Below are positions 37,801 through 45,417 of a stretch of 64,000 nt of DNA, piece by piece (the first letter of the stretch is position 1; each line of letters begins with the position of its first letter). The notes below the pieces were generated by a model. That model worked only from the letters and a program-made list of their open reading frames with translations. It searched no databases and had not been told where the DNA came from. The stretch comes from Marinobacter lipolyticus SM19 (GTDB lineage: Bacteria > Pseudomonadota > Gammaproteobacteria > Pseudomonadales > Oleiphilaceae). The stretch spans positions 190,969 through 254,968 of the forward strand of contig NZ_KE007317.1 in assembly GCF_000397065.2 (NCBI RefSeq), in the 5' to 3' direction. The position numbers and the translations under genes are program-made.

Positions 37801-38608
37801 TAAGCAGGTCCTGTTCAGAGAGGTGGCCAATCAAACGCTCCTTAATCTCACTCTCACTGCCAGAGGAGAGGGGCGGCTGGCTGATATTTGAAGCGTTTAT
37901 TCCGATTAACTGATCCCCTGAATCCTTATATACAATCGTGCTGATTTCGGCCTGGCCGTAGGAAGCGTCGAGCAGGAGCGTAGACACGGCTTTATCAATA
38001 TTGATCTGAAGTGCGAGCACACCAAGTACCCGATCTTCCGCAATCATTGGCGCTGCCAGAAACATCGCCCACCGATCCGAGGGGGGATAATATTCAATAT
38101 TTGAAGAGACGGTTGAAATTGTTGAATGGGCAACGCGGAAAACCTCGGAAAGCGCAGAATCGGTCAGGGTTCCGGTTAACAGGTTATCGCGAAAATCGCT
38201 TTCCTGTTTCAACGTAACAAAAATGTCTCCGTTTCCTTTTATGAAAAACAGGTCGTAGTAATCTATTGACCTTAGATGGATCGTTATTTCCTCTATTTTT
38301 GAATCAACCAGATTCCGGTACAGGGTGCTGTCGGTAGAGCTCTCCGAGGCTTCCCGTAATTCCATAAAAAGACTCTGGATTTCGGGATCTTGGGCTAACG
38401 TCGCTAAATGGCTTTTTTTCTGCCTGATAAACGACATCAATTGAGAGGCGCGGTGATCCATGGTTGTCGACAGCTGACTGAGCGTTTCAGCCTTCATTCG
38501 CTCCCTTTCTGCCTCCAGGCCGTACAAGCCAATCAACAGCGCCGGCACCAGTGCTACAGCTACAAACGTCATTAGTAGCTTGCTGCGGAGTGTCAGGCTG
38601 TTCCACAT
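34850..38608 (-). CDS. hybrid sensor histidine kinase with PAS, receiver and HPt domains
   Basis: This protein of about 1252 residues has an N-terminal membrane helix, a large extracytoplasmic dCache-like region (about 35-315), a second membrane helix, HAMP, two PAS domains, HisKA with His662 (MSHEIRTPMNAIMGFAE), an ATPase domain (NLLSNAVKF, DTGIGM, GGTGLGLSI), a receiver with Asp951 (LILMDMMMPVMDG) and an HPt domain with His1103 (AHLLKGSAANLG). Such a chain relays phosphate internally and then to a separate receiver, here the HD-GYP protein. An ATG at 38629 overlaps the upstream gene but lacks a ribosome site. AAAGG lies nine bases before 38608. Confidence 0.9.
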   Translation of the reverse strand: MWNSLTLRSKLLMTFVAVALVPALLIGLYGLEAERERMKAETLSQLSTTMDHRASQLMSFIRQKKSHLATLAQDPEIQSLFMELREASESSTDSTLYRNLVDSKIEEITIHLRSIDYYDLFFIKGNGDIFVTLKQESDFRDNLLTGTLTDSALSEVFRVAHSTISTVSSNIEYYPPSDRWAMFLAAPMIAEDRVLGVLALQINIDKAVSTLLLDASYGQAEISTIVYKDSGDQLIGINASNISQPPLSSGSESEIKERLIGHLSEQDLLTVQNGNYSTFNFDEENYLVFYREIPLLGAGLAVGFDQSTAYQAIGQKLVVGLYFLAGIVALATLFSLYFAHKLTRPIRTLTKASTEFAAGNLEHQIEVQGRDELAQLGDAFNKMANDLRADRIQLETEREQLQKILDSSPIGLGISANGEVRFANPKLQEMLGARVGMDIDDLYVQPQNPTSLRKELVTKHTLLDHEAQFFAKDGTVRDVLANYVTMTFGGEESTLAWVVDITDQKRIERDVQAKEERLRSIINSAIDGIVVINERGIVQEFSPAAESIFGYKASEIIGQNISLLTPSPHREKHDAYIRKFLETRQSAIVGAGREVVAVHKDGRQFPLYLAVSETPIRDQLFFTAIVRDITREKQVEEELQSAKQRAEAASQAKSAFIANMSHEIRTPMNAIMGFAELLMNTTSLSSEARNQSEIIWSASNSLLSIIDDILDFSKLEAGQMSIEKTTFHLPSLLHDTISIMSRRAAEKGLDIRLDIAPNAEENVLGDPTRIRQIVLNLLSNAVKFTDSGGVTVYLYAKAHLTCITVKDTGIGMNEDQIQHVFDPFSQADESITRRFGGTGLGLSICKQLAERMSGRIFAESELGHGTSFTLELPLESAPTGTVNEYQAAFMQPLEPISQRRFNILLAEDIETNAQLVTTRLSSEGHRISWVRDGKEALEAYKSGKFHLILMDMMMPVMDGLEATRKIRATEGKNEHVPIIALTASVTEEDCANCLAAGMDVVERKPINAFKLLKRMDSLVPEGQGTMLEPGQPSAECSNIDFGPLEGVADISSALAIWGNDKEYANGLCLFSRQLSKYESELQRLASLKAFSESDQKALKEIAHLLKGSAANLGLSPLNRASAILETTADAAPTTIPTGAIRAVREVLFEIKSALCKWPPCITPDEYPAVLNIDRKLATLRVRELITSLNYLNPDRSESILQDLSECWPLQDVLPIRKALAQFDFVLAKRLASKLLVSIGETEDSRDEEDSDS

Positions 38609-38609
38609 G

Positions 38610-39866
38610 TCAATCAGCCTTTGCGTCATGAAGCGACCGTTCCCATTCCGTCACAGAGTATCCGAGCGGATAGGGTTCTGGTGGAATGACAGAATGGGAT
38701 TGCCACACGATCGGTAAAGGGACCTGGTTCTGATGGGCAGCAATCTTACTGAATTGATAGAGATGCCCGGTTTCAGGGTCCGCAAAAATATGGCCGCCGA
38801 GTAGCCGAATGCCGCGGTTCCGGATGCTGGCGTTGACTGCCCTGGGTTGGGGGGTACCGATGTGCTCGACCGTCGAGCGCCACAACGTATAGCTAATGAT
38901 GGTTGCGGCCATGGTTGCACTGATTGGGTACCCTGATAGCTCGTGGTTCAAGGCGTCCGAAATGACGGGGTCATTCGGTTGTTCCCAGTGTTCGGGGTCA
39001 TAGAAGTAGCTCCAAGACAGATAGCTATGACCTTGAAGGTTCGGAAGTGACCTGGCCGCATTCTCATCCAGGCTTAGAGAAATAACGGCAGGAAGGGGCT
39101 TGTCCGGTTTTTTACGGTAGATGTTGTCCAGGGCTTGAAAAAACGCTTCATTGCCGTCTCCGTTAATGCTGTTCAGGACAAAGTTCGCCCCGGAAAGAGC
39201 GATTTCGTCTGCGAGGGCCTTGGCCGCATCGTGATCAACGAGATCCAGATAGCGTTCGCCAATCACTTCAAGGCCAATCTTGGGCGCAAGAATACGCGTT
39301 ATGACGTTCAAGCTCTTCGGGTACACGTAGTCCGACCCGACGAGAAAGAGCTTGTTTCCGAAAGTATTTTGCGCCCAGATTAATGATGGGAATAGTTGCT
39401 GGTTCGGCGTGGTGCCGGCATAAATGATGTGTTCGGATCGTTCCAGCCCTTCATGCTGGGCAGGGTACATCAGCAAGGAATCGTAGCGCTCGATAACGGG
39501 CTTAACCGCCTTCCGTGCGGAAGACAGCCAGCAACCAAAGATCACCGATACTGCTTGTTCCTTGATAAGAGATTCTGCGTGCCTGGCGAACGTGGAAGGA
39601 TCGGACGCTCCATCCGCTATGACCAGTTCAAGGGGACGGCCAAGAAGACCTCCCTGACGATTAGTCGCTGCGACAAGCGCGCGAAGAGTATCTACCTCTT
39701 GAGATTCACTCGAGGCCATAGTGCCGGTCAGCGAGTGCAGGGCGCCAATGCGGATTGGCTCAAGTGGCTCGCGAAGGCCCAGTCCTATGCCAATATAGAT
39801 GGCTACGACCAGAAGAAAGAAAAGGGCAAAACGGATAGTCCTCCAACTGCTTTTTCCTGCGCCCAT
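38610..39866 (-). CDS. membrane-anchored urea/amide-type periplasmic binding protein
   Basis: This 418-residue protein resembles the UrtA/AmiC branch of type I periplasmic binding proteins (IRIGALHSLTGTMASSE, VSVIFGCWLSSARKAV, LLMYPAQHEGLE, YAGTTPNQQ). Its N-terminus is an uncleaved-looking hydrophobic helix (FALFFLLVVAIYIGIGLGL) without a lipobox, so it is probably tethered to the inner membrane facing the periplasm. No ABC permease or ATPase gene is nearby. Instead a hybrid kinase begins at its stop, which suggests that it presents a ligand to the kinase. GAGGTG precedes the ATG. Confidence 0.85.
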   Translation of the reverse strand: MGAGKSSWRTIRFALFFLLVVAIYIGIGLGLREPLEPIRIGALHSLTGTMASSESQEVDTLRALVAATNRQGGLLGRPLELVIADGASDPSTFARHAESLIKEQAVSVIFGCWLSSARKAVKPVIERYDSLLMYPAQHEGLERSEHIIYAGTTPNQQLFPSLIWAQNTFGNKLFLVGSDYVYPKSLNVITRILAPKIGLEVIGERYLDLVDHDAAKALADEIALSGANFVLNSINGDGNEAFFQALDNIYRKKPDKPLPAVISLSLDENAARSLPNLQGHSYLSWSYFYDPEHWEQPNDPVISDALNHELSGYPISATMAATIISYTLWRSTVEHIGTPQPRAVNASIRNRGIRLLGGHIFADPETGHLYQFSKIAAHQNQVPLPIVWQSHSVIPPEPYPLGYSVTEWERSLHDAKAD

Positions 39867-40151
39867 AGATTACGCACCTCGGTAACCAAATTAACGCCAC
39901 TCCAACCGTGATTCCGTTAATTATGATTACCTGAGTATATGTCAGATTCCGTACCGATAGATGACTAACTCACGCAGGATTGACAGAAGTCAACTAGCCT
40001 GAGGGCTGAGCGCCGGTTGTCCTCCGGAAAGCAGCGGTTAACAAGGCCAAACGCTGTGTCAGGTTTCCCGTGTTTGCCTTAACCATGCTACCTTCAAGTT
40101 ACACAATCTTATTGACTATACTCAAAAAATTCAGGCTGGCGGATACACTCT

Positions 40152-41603
40152 ATGAACGTAATTATCATCGGCGCGGGAATTATGGGAACCACTTTTGCCA
40201 CCCTGGCAAAAGAGCTGGCACCGAACCTGGATATCACCATCCTGGAGAGGCTGGAAGGTGCCGGGGCTGGAAACTCATGGGCATTCAACAACGCCGGCAC
40301 GGGGCATGAAGCGAACTGTGAGCTTAACTATACCCCGGTGGATGAAGAGGTCATTGCAGTTGAAAAAGCTTTGAAGATCCATGCCCAGTTCAATGTTGCC
40401 AAACAGTTCTGGGCGTATCTGGTTGAGAAGGGCGCCATCAAAGACCCTCAGACTTTTATTCATCAAACCAAGCACTGCACCATAGTTTCCGAGCCTTCCA
40501 TCGAACAGCTGAAACTGCGATTCAAGGAAATGTCGGCTCATCACTTTTTCGAGCACATGCGTTACTCGGAAGACTTTGAGGAGATAAAAAGCTGGATCCC
40601 TTACACCATGGAAGGGCGGCCTACCCATGAAAAGATGGCGGCTACCGTCATTGAAACCGGCACCGATGTTAATTTTGGGGCTCTTACAGAACAAATGGCT
40701 GCGCATGCCGTGAATGATCTCGGCGTTAAGATTGAGTACGGCACTCATGTGAAGCGCGTGCATCGCAGCCCGGCCGGTACCTGGCTTGTGGAAACTGAAA
40801 GCCGGGGATCTGCGGTTCAGTATAAGGCAGACGTGCTGTTTGTAGGCGCAGGTGGGGGTGCATTCCCGATTCTGAAAAGAAGCCATTTACCCTTCCGTCG
40901 CCGATTCGCCGGGTTTCCGGTTGGCGGGCGGTTTTTGCAGGCTCCAATCAGCGAAGAACAGGCCAGGCATTACAGTGCTAAAACCTATGGCAAAGCGAAA
41001 GTTGGCGCGCCTCCCATGTCCGTGCCGCACCTGGATTTGCGACTGGTGGATGGTAAGTATTACTTGTTGTTTGGCCCTTTTGCATCATTCAAACCTCTTC
41101 TCGAAAAAGGTCGTGGTGTTCTTGATTACCTCAGTTCAATTCGTCTGCATGATATCCCTAGCCTGCTGAGTGTCGCCCTGGAGCACTTTCCCTTGGTCAA
41201 GTATCTGGTATCAGAGACTTTCAAGGGCAAGCAGAGCATGTTCGAGGAGCTCGAGAGCTTTGCTCCTGGCTTGAGCAAGAAGTTCGACTGGAAACCGATT
41301 CAAGCCGGCCAGCGAGTGCAAATCATCAAAGACGGGGATTTGCAAATGGGCACAGAAATCGTCGTGTCCCCGGACGAGTCATTCGGGACATTACTGGGGG
41401 CATCGCCTGGTGCGTCGGTATCACCCGAGGTGATGTTGCGCTGTCTGGAGCAATTGTTGCCGACTATTCTTACTAAAGATGAAGCCAGGAAAAAGATGAA
41501 AGAGATGTTTCCCGAGGATGATCTGGATACATTGATTAATGATCCCGATCGTTACCGCGAGGTTCGTGATGCAGTTAATGAGCGATTGGGGATTGCCGAT
41601 TGA
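40152..41603 (+). CDS. mqo: malate:quinone oxidoreductase
   Basis: This 483-residue membrane-associated FAD enzyme oxidises malate to oxaloacetate and reduces quinone. The N-terminal FAD motif VIIIGAGIMGTTFATLA, the family stretch SWAFNNAGTGHEANCELNYTP and later FVGAGGGAFPILKRS and FPVGGRFLQA identify the family. It appears as a single gene with its own promoter in the 285-base gap upstream and a hairpin downstream. Nothing about it is unusual. Confidence 0.93.
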   Translation: MNVIIIGAGIMGTTFATLAKELAPNLDITILERLEGAGAGNSWAFNNAGTGHEANCELNYTPVDEEVIAVEKALKIHAQFNVAKQFWAYLVEKGAIKDPQTFIHQTKHCTIVSEPSIEQLKLRFKEMSAHHFFEHMRYSEDFEEIKSWIPYTMEGRPTHEKMAATVIETGTDVNFGALTEQMAAHAVNDLGVKIEYGTHVKRVHRSPAGTWLVETESRGSAVQYKADVLFVGAGGGAFPILKRSHLPFRRRFAGFPVGGRFLQAPISEEQARHYSAKTYGKAKVGAPPMSVPHLDLRLVDGKYYLLFGPFASFKPLLEKGRGVLDYLSSIRLHDIPSLLSVALEHFPLVKYLVSETFKGKQSMFEELESFAPGLSKKFDWKPIQAGQRVQIIKDGDLQMGTEIVVSPDESFGTLLGASPGASVSPEVMLRCLEQLLPTILTKDEARKKMKEMFPEDDLDTLINDPDRYREVRDAVNERLGIAD

Positions 41604-41612
41604 CCAATAGCC

Positions 41613-41628
41613 TCCCCCTTCGGGGGGA
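41613..41628 (+). terminator. hairpin after mqo
   Basis: A six-bp stem TCCCCC / GGGGGA with a TTCG tetraloop lies nine bases after the mqo stop. No T tract follows, so it is a probable but not classical terminator. Confidence 0.6.
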
Positions 41629-41710
41629 CCCAAACACATTCACACACGATATGTAATATAAAAATACAAATCGCTTTTTGACCTTTTCGAGTTTAGTTGC
41701 GAAGCTTTGA

Positions 41711-41810
41711 CCACACGATAATGGCAAAACCGTCGAAAGGCGGTGACGCAAAGCGACCGGCCTAAGGCTTTCTTGGTATAAGAAGCTACGGCAGCGGCGC
41801 CACCGAATGG
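41711..41810 (+). promoter_or_regulatory. cyclic di-GMP-I (GEMM-I) riboswitch aptamer
   Basis: The forward strand carries the GEMM-I consensus in order: GGCAAAA (41723), a stem ACCGTC-GAAA-GGCGGT (41729-41744) with a GAAA tetraloop, the invariant GACGCAAAGC (41745-41754), CCGGCCTAAGG, a second hairpin GCTTTCTT-GGTAT-AAGAAGC (41767-41786), then TACGG and GCAGCGG. CCTAAG with TACGG matches the 11-nucleotide receptor for the GAAA loop. The guanine equivalent to G20 of the Vibrio cholerae Vc2 riboswitch (first G of GGCAAA) is present, which favours c-di-GMP over cGAMP. The next gene downstream is the Roadblock protein at 42065. Confidence 0.88.
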
Positions 41811-41849
41811 AGTGAAACTTATGCTTTCCTGCAATTCGCCATACCTGTC

Positions 41850-41877
41850 AATTGGAACTGCCACCGAGTCTCCAATT
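41850..41877 (+). terminator. possible expression-platform hairpin after the riboswitch
   Basis: AATTGGA (41850-41856) pairs with TCCAATT (41871-41877), and an inner ACT pairs with AGT. GTTTT follows about ten bases later. It lies 40 bases after the aptamer and could be the regulated structure, but the T tract is weak. Confidence 0.4.
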
Positions 41878-42022
41878 AGCGCTACGTTTTACCTTGTGTA
41901 CCCCAAGCGATCTATCCGTTCAAAGATCCCGGAACTTCAGCGCATTACCTGATTCCTGATTCATGTTTCCCCAAAGCACAGACGAATTGCGCCTGATGCT
42001 GTTGTGTGTTGCCTGTAACACC

Positions 42023-42041
42023 ATGCCCGGTGAGGGCATTT
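42023..42041 (+). terminator. hairpin directly before the Roadblock gene
   Basis: ATGCCC (42023-42028) pairs with GGGCAT (42034-42039) around five bases and is followed by TTAAA. It ends 11 bases before the AGGAG site of the first gene. It could be a terminator or a structure governing ribosome access under riboswitch control. Confidence 0.4.
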
Positions 42042-42064
42042 AAACCCCAAAAGGAGTAACAAAA

Positions 42065-42442
42065 ATGAATGCACCAGTCTCTAACAAACTGGATCTCGGC
42101 CCCCTGCGGGAAATGGATGGTTATCTCGCGTCAGCCATCGTCGACAGTTCTAGCGGAATGACGTTGGCCGTAGATGGCGGCGGAGAGTCGTTCAACATCG
42201 AAATGGCTGCTGCAGGAAACACTGATGTCGTCAGGAAGAAACGCGACGTCATGAAAAAGCTCAAGTTGAACGACAAGATTGAGGACATGCTTATCTCATT
42301 GCAAAAGCAATACCACCTGATCCGTCCTCTGGAATCCAATGACGCACTGTTTATTTACGTGGCGTTGGATCGTAGCAAGGCCAATCTCGGCATGGCCAGA
42401 AACGAATTGAACAGTTTTGAGAAAGGTCTGGATATCGCCTGA
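42065..42442 (+). CDS. Roadblock/LC7-domain protein (first copy)
   Basis: This 125-residue protein looks like a Roadblock/LC7 (MglB-like) fold: LREMDGYLASAIVDSSSGMTLAVDG near the N-terminus gives the typical helix-strand turn, and SNDALFIYVALDRSKANLGMARNEL gives the last strand and helix. Such proteins form dimers that bind and often regulate small GTPases. AGGAG stands eight bases before the ATG. It is the first gene behind the c-di-GMP riboswitch. A hairpin separates it from the rest of the operon, which may let it be made in different amounts. Confidence 0.75.
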   Translation: MNAPVSNKLDLGPLREMDGYLASAIVDSSSGMTLAVDGGGESFNIEMAAAGNTDVVRKKRDVMKKLKLNDKIEDMLISLQKQYHLIRPLESNDALFIYVALDRSKANLGMARNELNSFEKGLDIA

Positions 42443-42448
42443 GTACAC

Positions 42449-42487
42449 CAGGTCCCAGCACTGTCTGACCGATGGCGCTGGGGCCTG
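42449..42487 (+). other. intra-operon hairpin after the first Roadblock gene
   Basis: The arms 42449-42459 and 42477-42487 form an 11-pair stem with one G-T pair and a 17-base loop, seven bases after the stop codon. No T tract follows. It could act as a processing or stabilising element within the operon. Confidence 0.5.
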
Positions 42488-42582
42488 ATCCCAACAAAAA
42501 GCGCAGTTTCTATGATTGGACACTTTTGCGTTCAGGTAGACACAGGGGTAGTGCACGTCTACTAAGCGCTCATGGAGCGGCA

Positions 42583-43539
42583 ATGTACCCAGATACCGAA
42601 TCTAATCAAAGTATTGGTTTTGCCGGCTTGGCGTCGCACGAAAAGAATACCATCGAATGCGTACAACGAATTTATCCGCACCGACTTTCCAGCGTACGTG
42701 ACATAGCCGAGCCCCACGCAGCCAGTATTATTTTCGCCGATCCTCAAACATCTGAGGGTCAGGCAGCACTCTTGCGTAGCGATGTTTACGTGATCGCAAT
42801 TCAGGATCGGAGGCAGCCGATGGAGCAGGGCGCCGATGACGTCCTGTATCGGCCGTTACGGCCCCGTGCTGTGCTTGATTCATTGAATCGTGTCGAGCAA
42901 CGACCTTCTGCGGCGCTCACTCCGAAGCTTGTTAGCGAGTCGGGGGAACTGCACCAGATTCTCAGGAACGTCATTGCAGATGATTCGAATCGCCAGCCCA
43001 TCGTTCTGTCAGAACAGGGGCAACCATGGCTCGTTGTTGATCCTGCCAGGGATCGCATTCGTGGTCATCTTGAGCATCTCAATGAGGAGAGACTTCTGAC
43101 AAGAGATCGTCATGTTTTCAATCGTGTTACACCAGAGGAGGCCAGCCGGATCCTCGAGAGTGAACAAGAGGCGCCCCTATACCGGACGATGTGGAAACTG
43201 GCCTACGAATTGGGAGGCAGGGCCCGCCTGTTTGGCAATGACCATACGGCGTTAATCAAATTTGAGCGTTGGCCAAATTTTTCCGAGACCCGGGTCGCTG
43301 GCAAGTTTCTCAGGGCAGTCAGCCTGATACGACATAACAGCTTTACAGTAAGCGACGCCCGTATGAAAACCGGGTTGAGTGAACCCGCATTGCTCGTGCT
43401 TCTCAACGGTTCATGGCTGACTGGTGAGCTTTGTCTGGACTCTGAAACTGAACGCGGTGCATCGAAAGTTCCGTCCAAGCCCGGCGGCGTTAATTCGTCA
43501 GTACTGGCACGCATTCGCAGCAGACTGAGTGGAGCCTAG
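42583..43539 (+). CDS. unknown protein of the GTPase/Roadblock operon
   Basis: I do not recognise this 318-residue protein. The first 110 residues resemble a receiver-like alpha/beta fold without clear phosphorylation residues (AASIIFADPQTSEGQAALL, VYVIAIQDRRQ, DDVLYRPLRPRAVLDSLNRV; the last resembles the end of a CheY domain). The C-terminal part (about 235-300: FLRAVSLIRHNSFTVSDA, TGLSEPALLVLLNGSWLTG) could be a winged helix. Its place between a Roadblock protein and a GTPase parallels the DUF742-type adaptor in Streptomyces conservons, but similarity is not shown. The ATG at 42583 has GGAG ahead; one at 42472 does not. Confidence 0.7.
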   Translation: MYPDTESNQSIGFAGLASHEKNTIECVQRIYPHRLSSVRDIAEPHAASIIFADPQTSEGQAALLRSDVYVIAIQDRRQPMEQGADDVLYRPLRPRAVLDSLNRVEQRPSAALTPKLVSESGELHQILRNVIADDSNRQPIVLSEQGQPWLVVDPARDRIRGHLEHLNEERLLTRDRHVFNRVTPEEASRILESEQEAPLYRTMWKLAYELGGRARLFGNDHTALIKFERWPNFSETRVAGKFLRAVSLIRHNSFTVSDARMKTGLSEPALLVLLNGSWLTGELCLDSETERGASKVPSKPGGVNSSVLARIRSRLSGA

Positions 43540-43544
43540 CAATC

Positions 43545-44084
43545 GTGGAATACAAAATATTGATTACCGGCACCATGGGCGCGGGAAAAACCACTGCCAT
43601 CCAGCAAGTGAGTGATTCGCCGGCGGTACTGACGGACGTTCATAACACTCGTCAGGACGAATCCGCGAAACCGACCACGACAGCCGCCTTTGATTTCGGG
43701 GAACTGGATCTGGGTGAAGGGGATTGCCTTCGCATATACGGGACCCCTGGCCAGGAACGGTTCAGCTTCATGTGGCCGATTCTTGCTCGTGGAGCGATTG
43801 GGATCATCTACCTGGTTGATGCAACGCGGGAATCTCCAATTGATGATCTGGACAGTTTTATCAAAGCGTTTGGAGAAAGCTCCGGGACAATCCCCTCCGT
43901 CGTTGGATTGAATAAATGCAACGATGAGAGCAGCTATCTTGCACCGGCTATTCAGGACTACCTGGACAGTAAAGGGTTGCAATGGCCGGTCCTACTCACT
44001 GATGTGCGTGAGCGCAGTGAGGTCCTGGAGCTTTTTGAAATTCTTATCAGCCTCAATGAGGCATTGGTCATGGAGCAAGCTTGA
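43545..44084 (+). CDS. small Ras-like GTPase (MglA/conservon type)
   Basis: This 179-residue P-loop GTPase has Walker A GTMGAGKTT (residues 9-17), a candidate switch I threonine run (KPTTTAAFDFG, about 42-52) and switch II YGTPGQERF (65-73). The base-specificity loop reads NKCND (123-127), shifted from the usual NKxD. The whole length is one Ras-like domain with no membrane segment or fatty-acylation signal. A GTG start at 43545 follows the previous gene by five bases, with GGAG upstream. Its stop overlaps the next start, so it should be made together with the second Roadblock protein, a likely partner or activator. Confidence 0.9.
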   Translation: MEYKILITGTMGAGKTTAIQQVSDSPAVLTDVHNTRQDESAKPTTTAAFDFGELDLGEGDCLRIYGTPGQERFSFMWPILARGAIGIIYLVDATRESPIDDLDSFIKAFGESSGTIPSVVGLNKCNDESSYLAPAIQDYLDSKGLQWPVLLTDVRERSEVLELFEILISLNEALVMEQA

Positions 44085-44506
44085 TGACTGACACAGCAAT
44101 GGCAATGGGATCGGCGCTGGTCGCTGAATGTACTGAGTCACTTGATACTATGCTGGCAGAGACGAACGGCATGATCATGGGAATGATTGCAACGTCGGAT
44201 GGCTTTGTTGTCGCCTCAGTCACAGCACCGGGAAGGAACGTTGATCCAAACCGAATCGCCGCAATGGCCAGTTCTGGACACGCACTTGGCGAGACAGTGG
44301 CCAATGAACTGGCGCATGGCAAATGTAACAACGTCATTATCGATACCGACCAACTCAGCATCGTTTTCCTGTCCGTTCCGGATACTGACGATTCCCCGCT
44401 TATTCTGGGCGTGGCTGCCACGAAAAGCGTCAGTCTGGGAACGGTTCTCTATGGCGCAAAGCACTGCACCAAACGCATTTCCGAAACAGTAAATACCACT
44501 GTTTGA
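44084..44506 (+). CDS. Roadblock/LC7-domain protein (second copy)
   Basis: This 140-residue protein fits the Roadblock/LC7 fold better than the first copy: a long first helix (LVAECTESLDTMLAETNG), a strand pair with the turn MGMIATSDGFVVASVTAPG, a central helix (RIAAMASSGHALGETVANEL), then NNVIIDTDQLSIVFLSVP and a closing helix. MglB-type proteins of this fold stimulate GTP hydrolysis by MglA. The ATG shares one base with the GTPase stop, and GGAGCAAG precedes it. Confidence 0.85.
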   Translation: MTDTAMAMGSALVAECTESLDTMLAETNGMIMGMIATSDGFVVASVTAPGRNVDPNRIAAMASSGHALGETVANELAHGKCNNVIIDTDQLSIVFLSVPDTDDSPLILGVAATKSVSLGTVLYGAKHCTKRISETVNTTV

Positions 44507-44571
44507 ACGGTAAAGCTGTGTTTCTCACCCGCGGCCACCAAACAATCTGATCGCAGGGCAGGACTTTTGTT

Positions 44572-45417
44572 ATGCATCACGAGGTAGTAGAGCGTTTCTC
44601 TGCCGCCGGGCTACGCCTTTGCCCGACACTGGAGACCATGCTGGGAGAAGATCCCTCGCACCGGACCGAACGCCGGGGCAGTGGGTTTACACAAGCCACC
44701 CGATACCTTGCCGTACGTATCAATCACCCGCGCCTTCCTGCTGCAAGACTGGATGATCTGGGGATTTTCAAAGACTGGAAAGGGTATCTGGAGGAGGAAT
44801 CCTCTAGCCAGGCCAAACTGTGCGCACTGGTCGACGAGATGGAGCGCGAAGAGAGTCGATTACTGACGTTGATGATAAGGGATATCGTGTTGCCTCACGC
44901 CGACGAGTCGGAGCAGGGTGTTCACCTGCCTATCTGGCCCGAGAAACTGAAGGTTGGAAGCTGCCCCATGGCTGAAAAATGGTTCCTGGAGCTTGCACAC
45001 GGGTTCATTCCACGAAAAGCCCGCTGCAATTTTATTGTGAACCAAGATGGCAGGCCGCTTTTGCTTGAGAAAACAGGTATGGGTGATGACCGCTCATGCC
45101 TGAGCTTGAGGCCTTTGATCATGAATGGCGTCCGAATTCCTGTCGGTAGCCTTCTTGCTGTGGAGTATGGCGCCAAAGCCCTGGAGAGTGCCCCGCAGAA
45201 TCACACCATACCGGGACAGCAGATTCGGATTGATGATTGCGAGGGTTTTCGGATGTTGCGATTAACCACGCTGTCAGTGTCCGGCGAAAATCGCAGGAGA
45301 GCCTTTTCCACACATTTCGATTCTCAGGTGGCTGAGGGGCTATTCGAGCCTGAGAAGACAGAAATGAGGCAACTGCAGCAGTTGGCAGAAGACGCAATGC
45401 TTGGGATTGCGTCATGA
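44572..45417 (+). CDS. unknown protein of the GTPase/Roadblock operon
   Basis: This 281-residue soluble protein is not recognised. It has no membrane segment or signal peptide. A charged helical stretch (LEEESSSQAKLCALVDEMER, about 73-95) precedes mixed alpha/beta sequence with PIWPEKLKVGSCPMAEKWFL and ends in a helix (EMRQLQQLAEDAMLGIA). The stop overlaps the start of the deacetylase-family gene by four bases (ATGA), which shows that it is translated with it. It belongs to the riboswitch-controlled operon by spacing (65 bases after the second Roadblock gene). Confidence 0.7.
   Translation: MHHEVVERFSAAGLRLCPTLETMLGEDPSHRTERRGSGFTQATRYLAVRINHPRLPAARLDDLGIFKDWKGYLEEESSSQAKLCALVDEMEREESRLLTLMIRDIVLPHADESEQGVHLPIWPEKLKVGSCPMAEKWFLELAHGFIPRKARCNFIVNQDGRPLLLEKTGMGDDRSCLSLRPLIMNGVRIPVGSLLAVEYGAKALESAPQNHTIPGQQIRIDDCEGFRMLRLTTLSVSGENRRRAFSTHFDSQVAEGLFEPEKTEMRQLQQLAEDAMLGIAS

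Larger units (their letters stand above)
41604..42064 (+). other. 461-base intergenic region: leader of the GTPase/Roadblock operon
   Basis: No protein gene fits here. The stretch holds the mqo hairpin (41613-41628), an AT-rich segment at 41640-41690 likely to contain the promoter, a c-di-GMP-I riboswitch aptamer (about 41711-41810), a hairpin at 41850-41877, a second hairpin at 42023-42039 and the AGGAG ribosome site at 42052-42056. The untranslated leader is thus more than 300 bases long. Confidence 0.75.

Noticed and set aside
42472..42582. Earlier ATG for the unknown protein before the GTPase
   Set aside because: No ribosome site precedes 42472 and it lies within the intra-operon hairpin arm; GGAG stands just before 42583.
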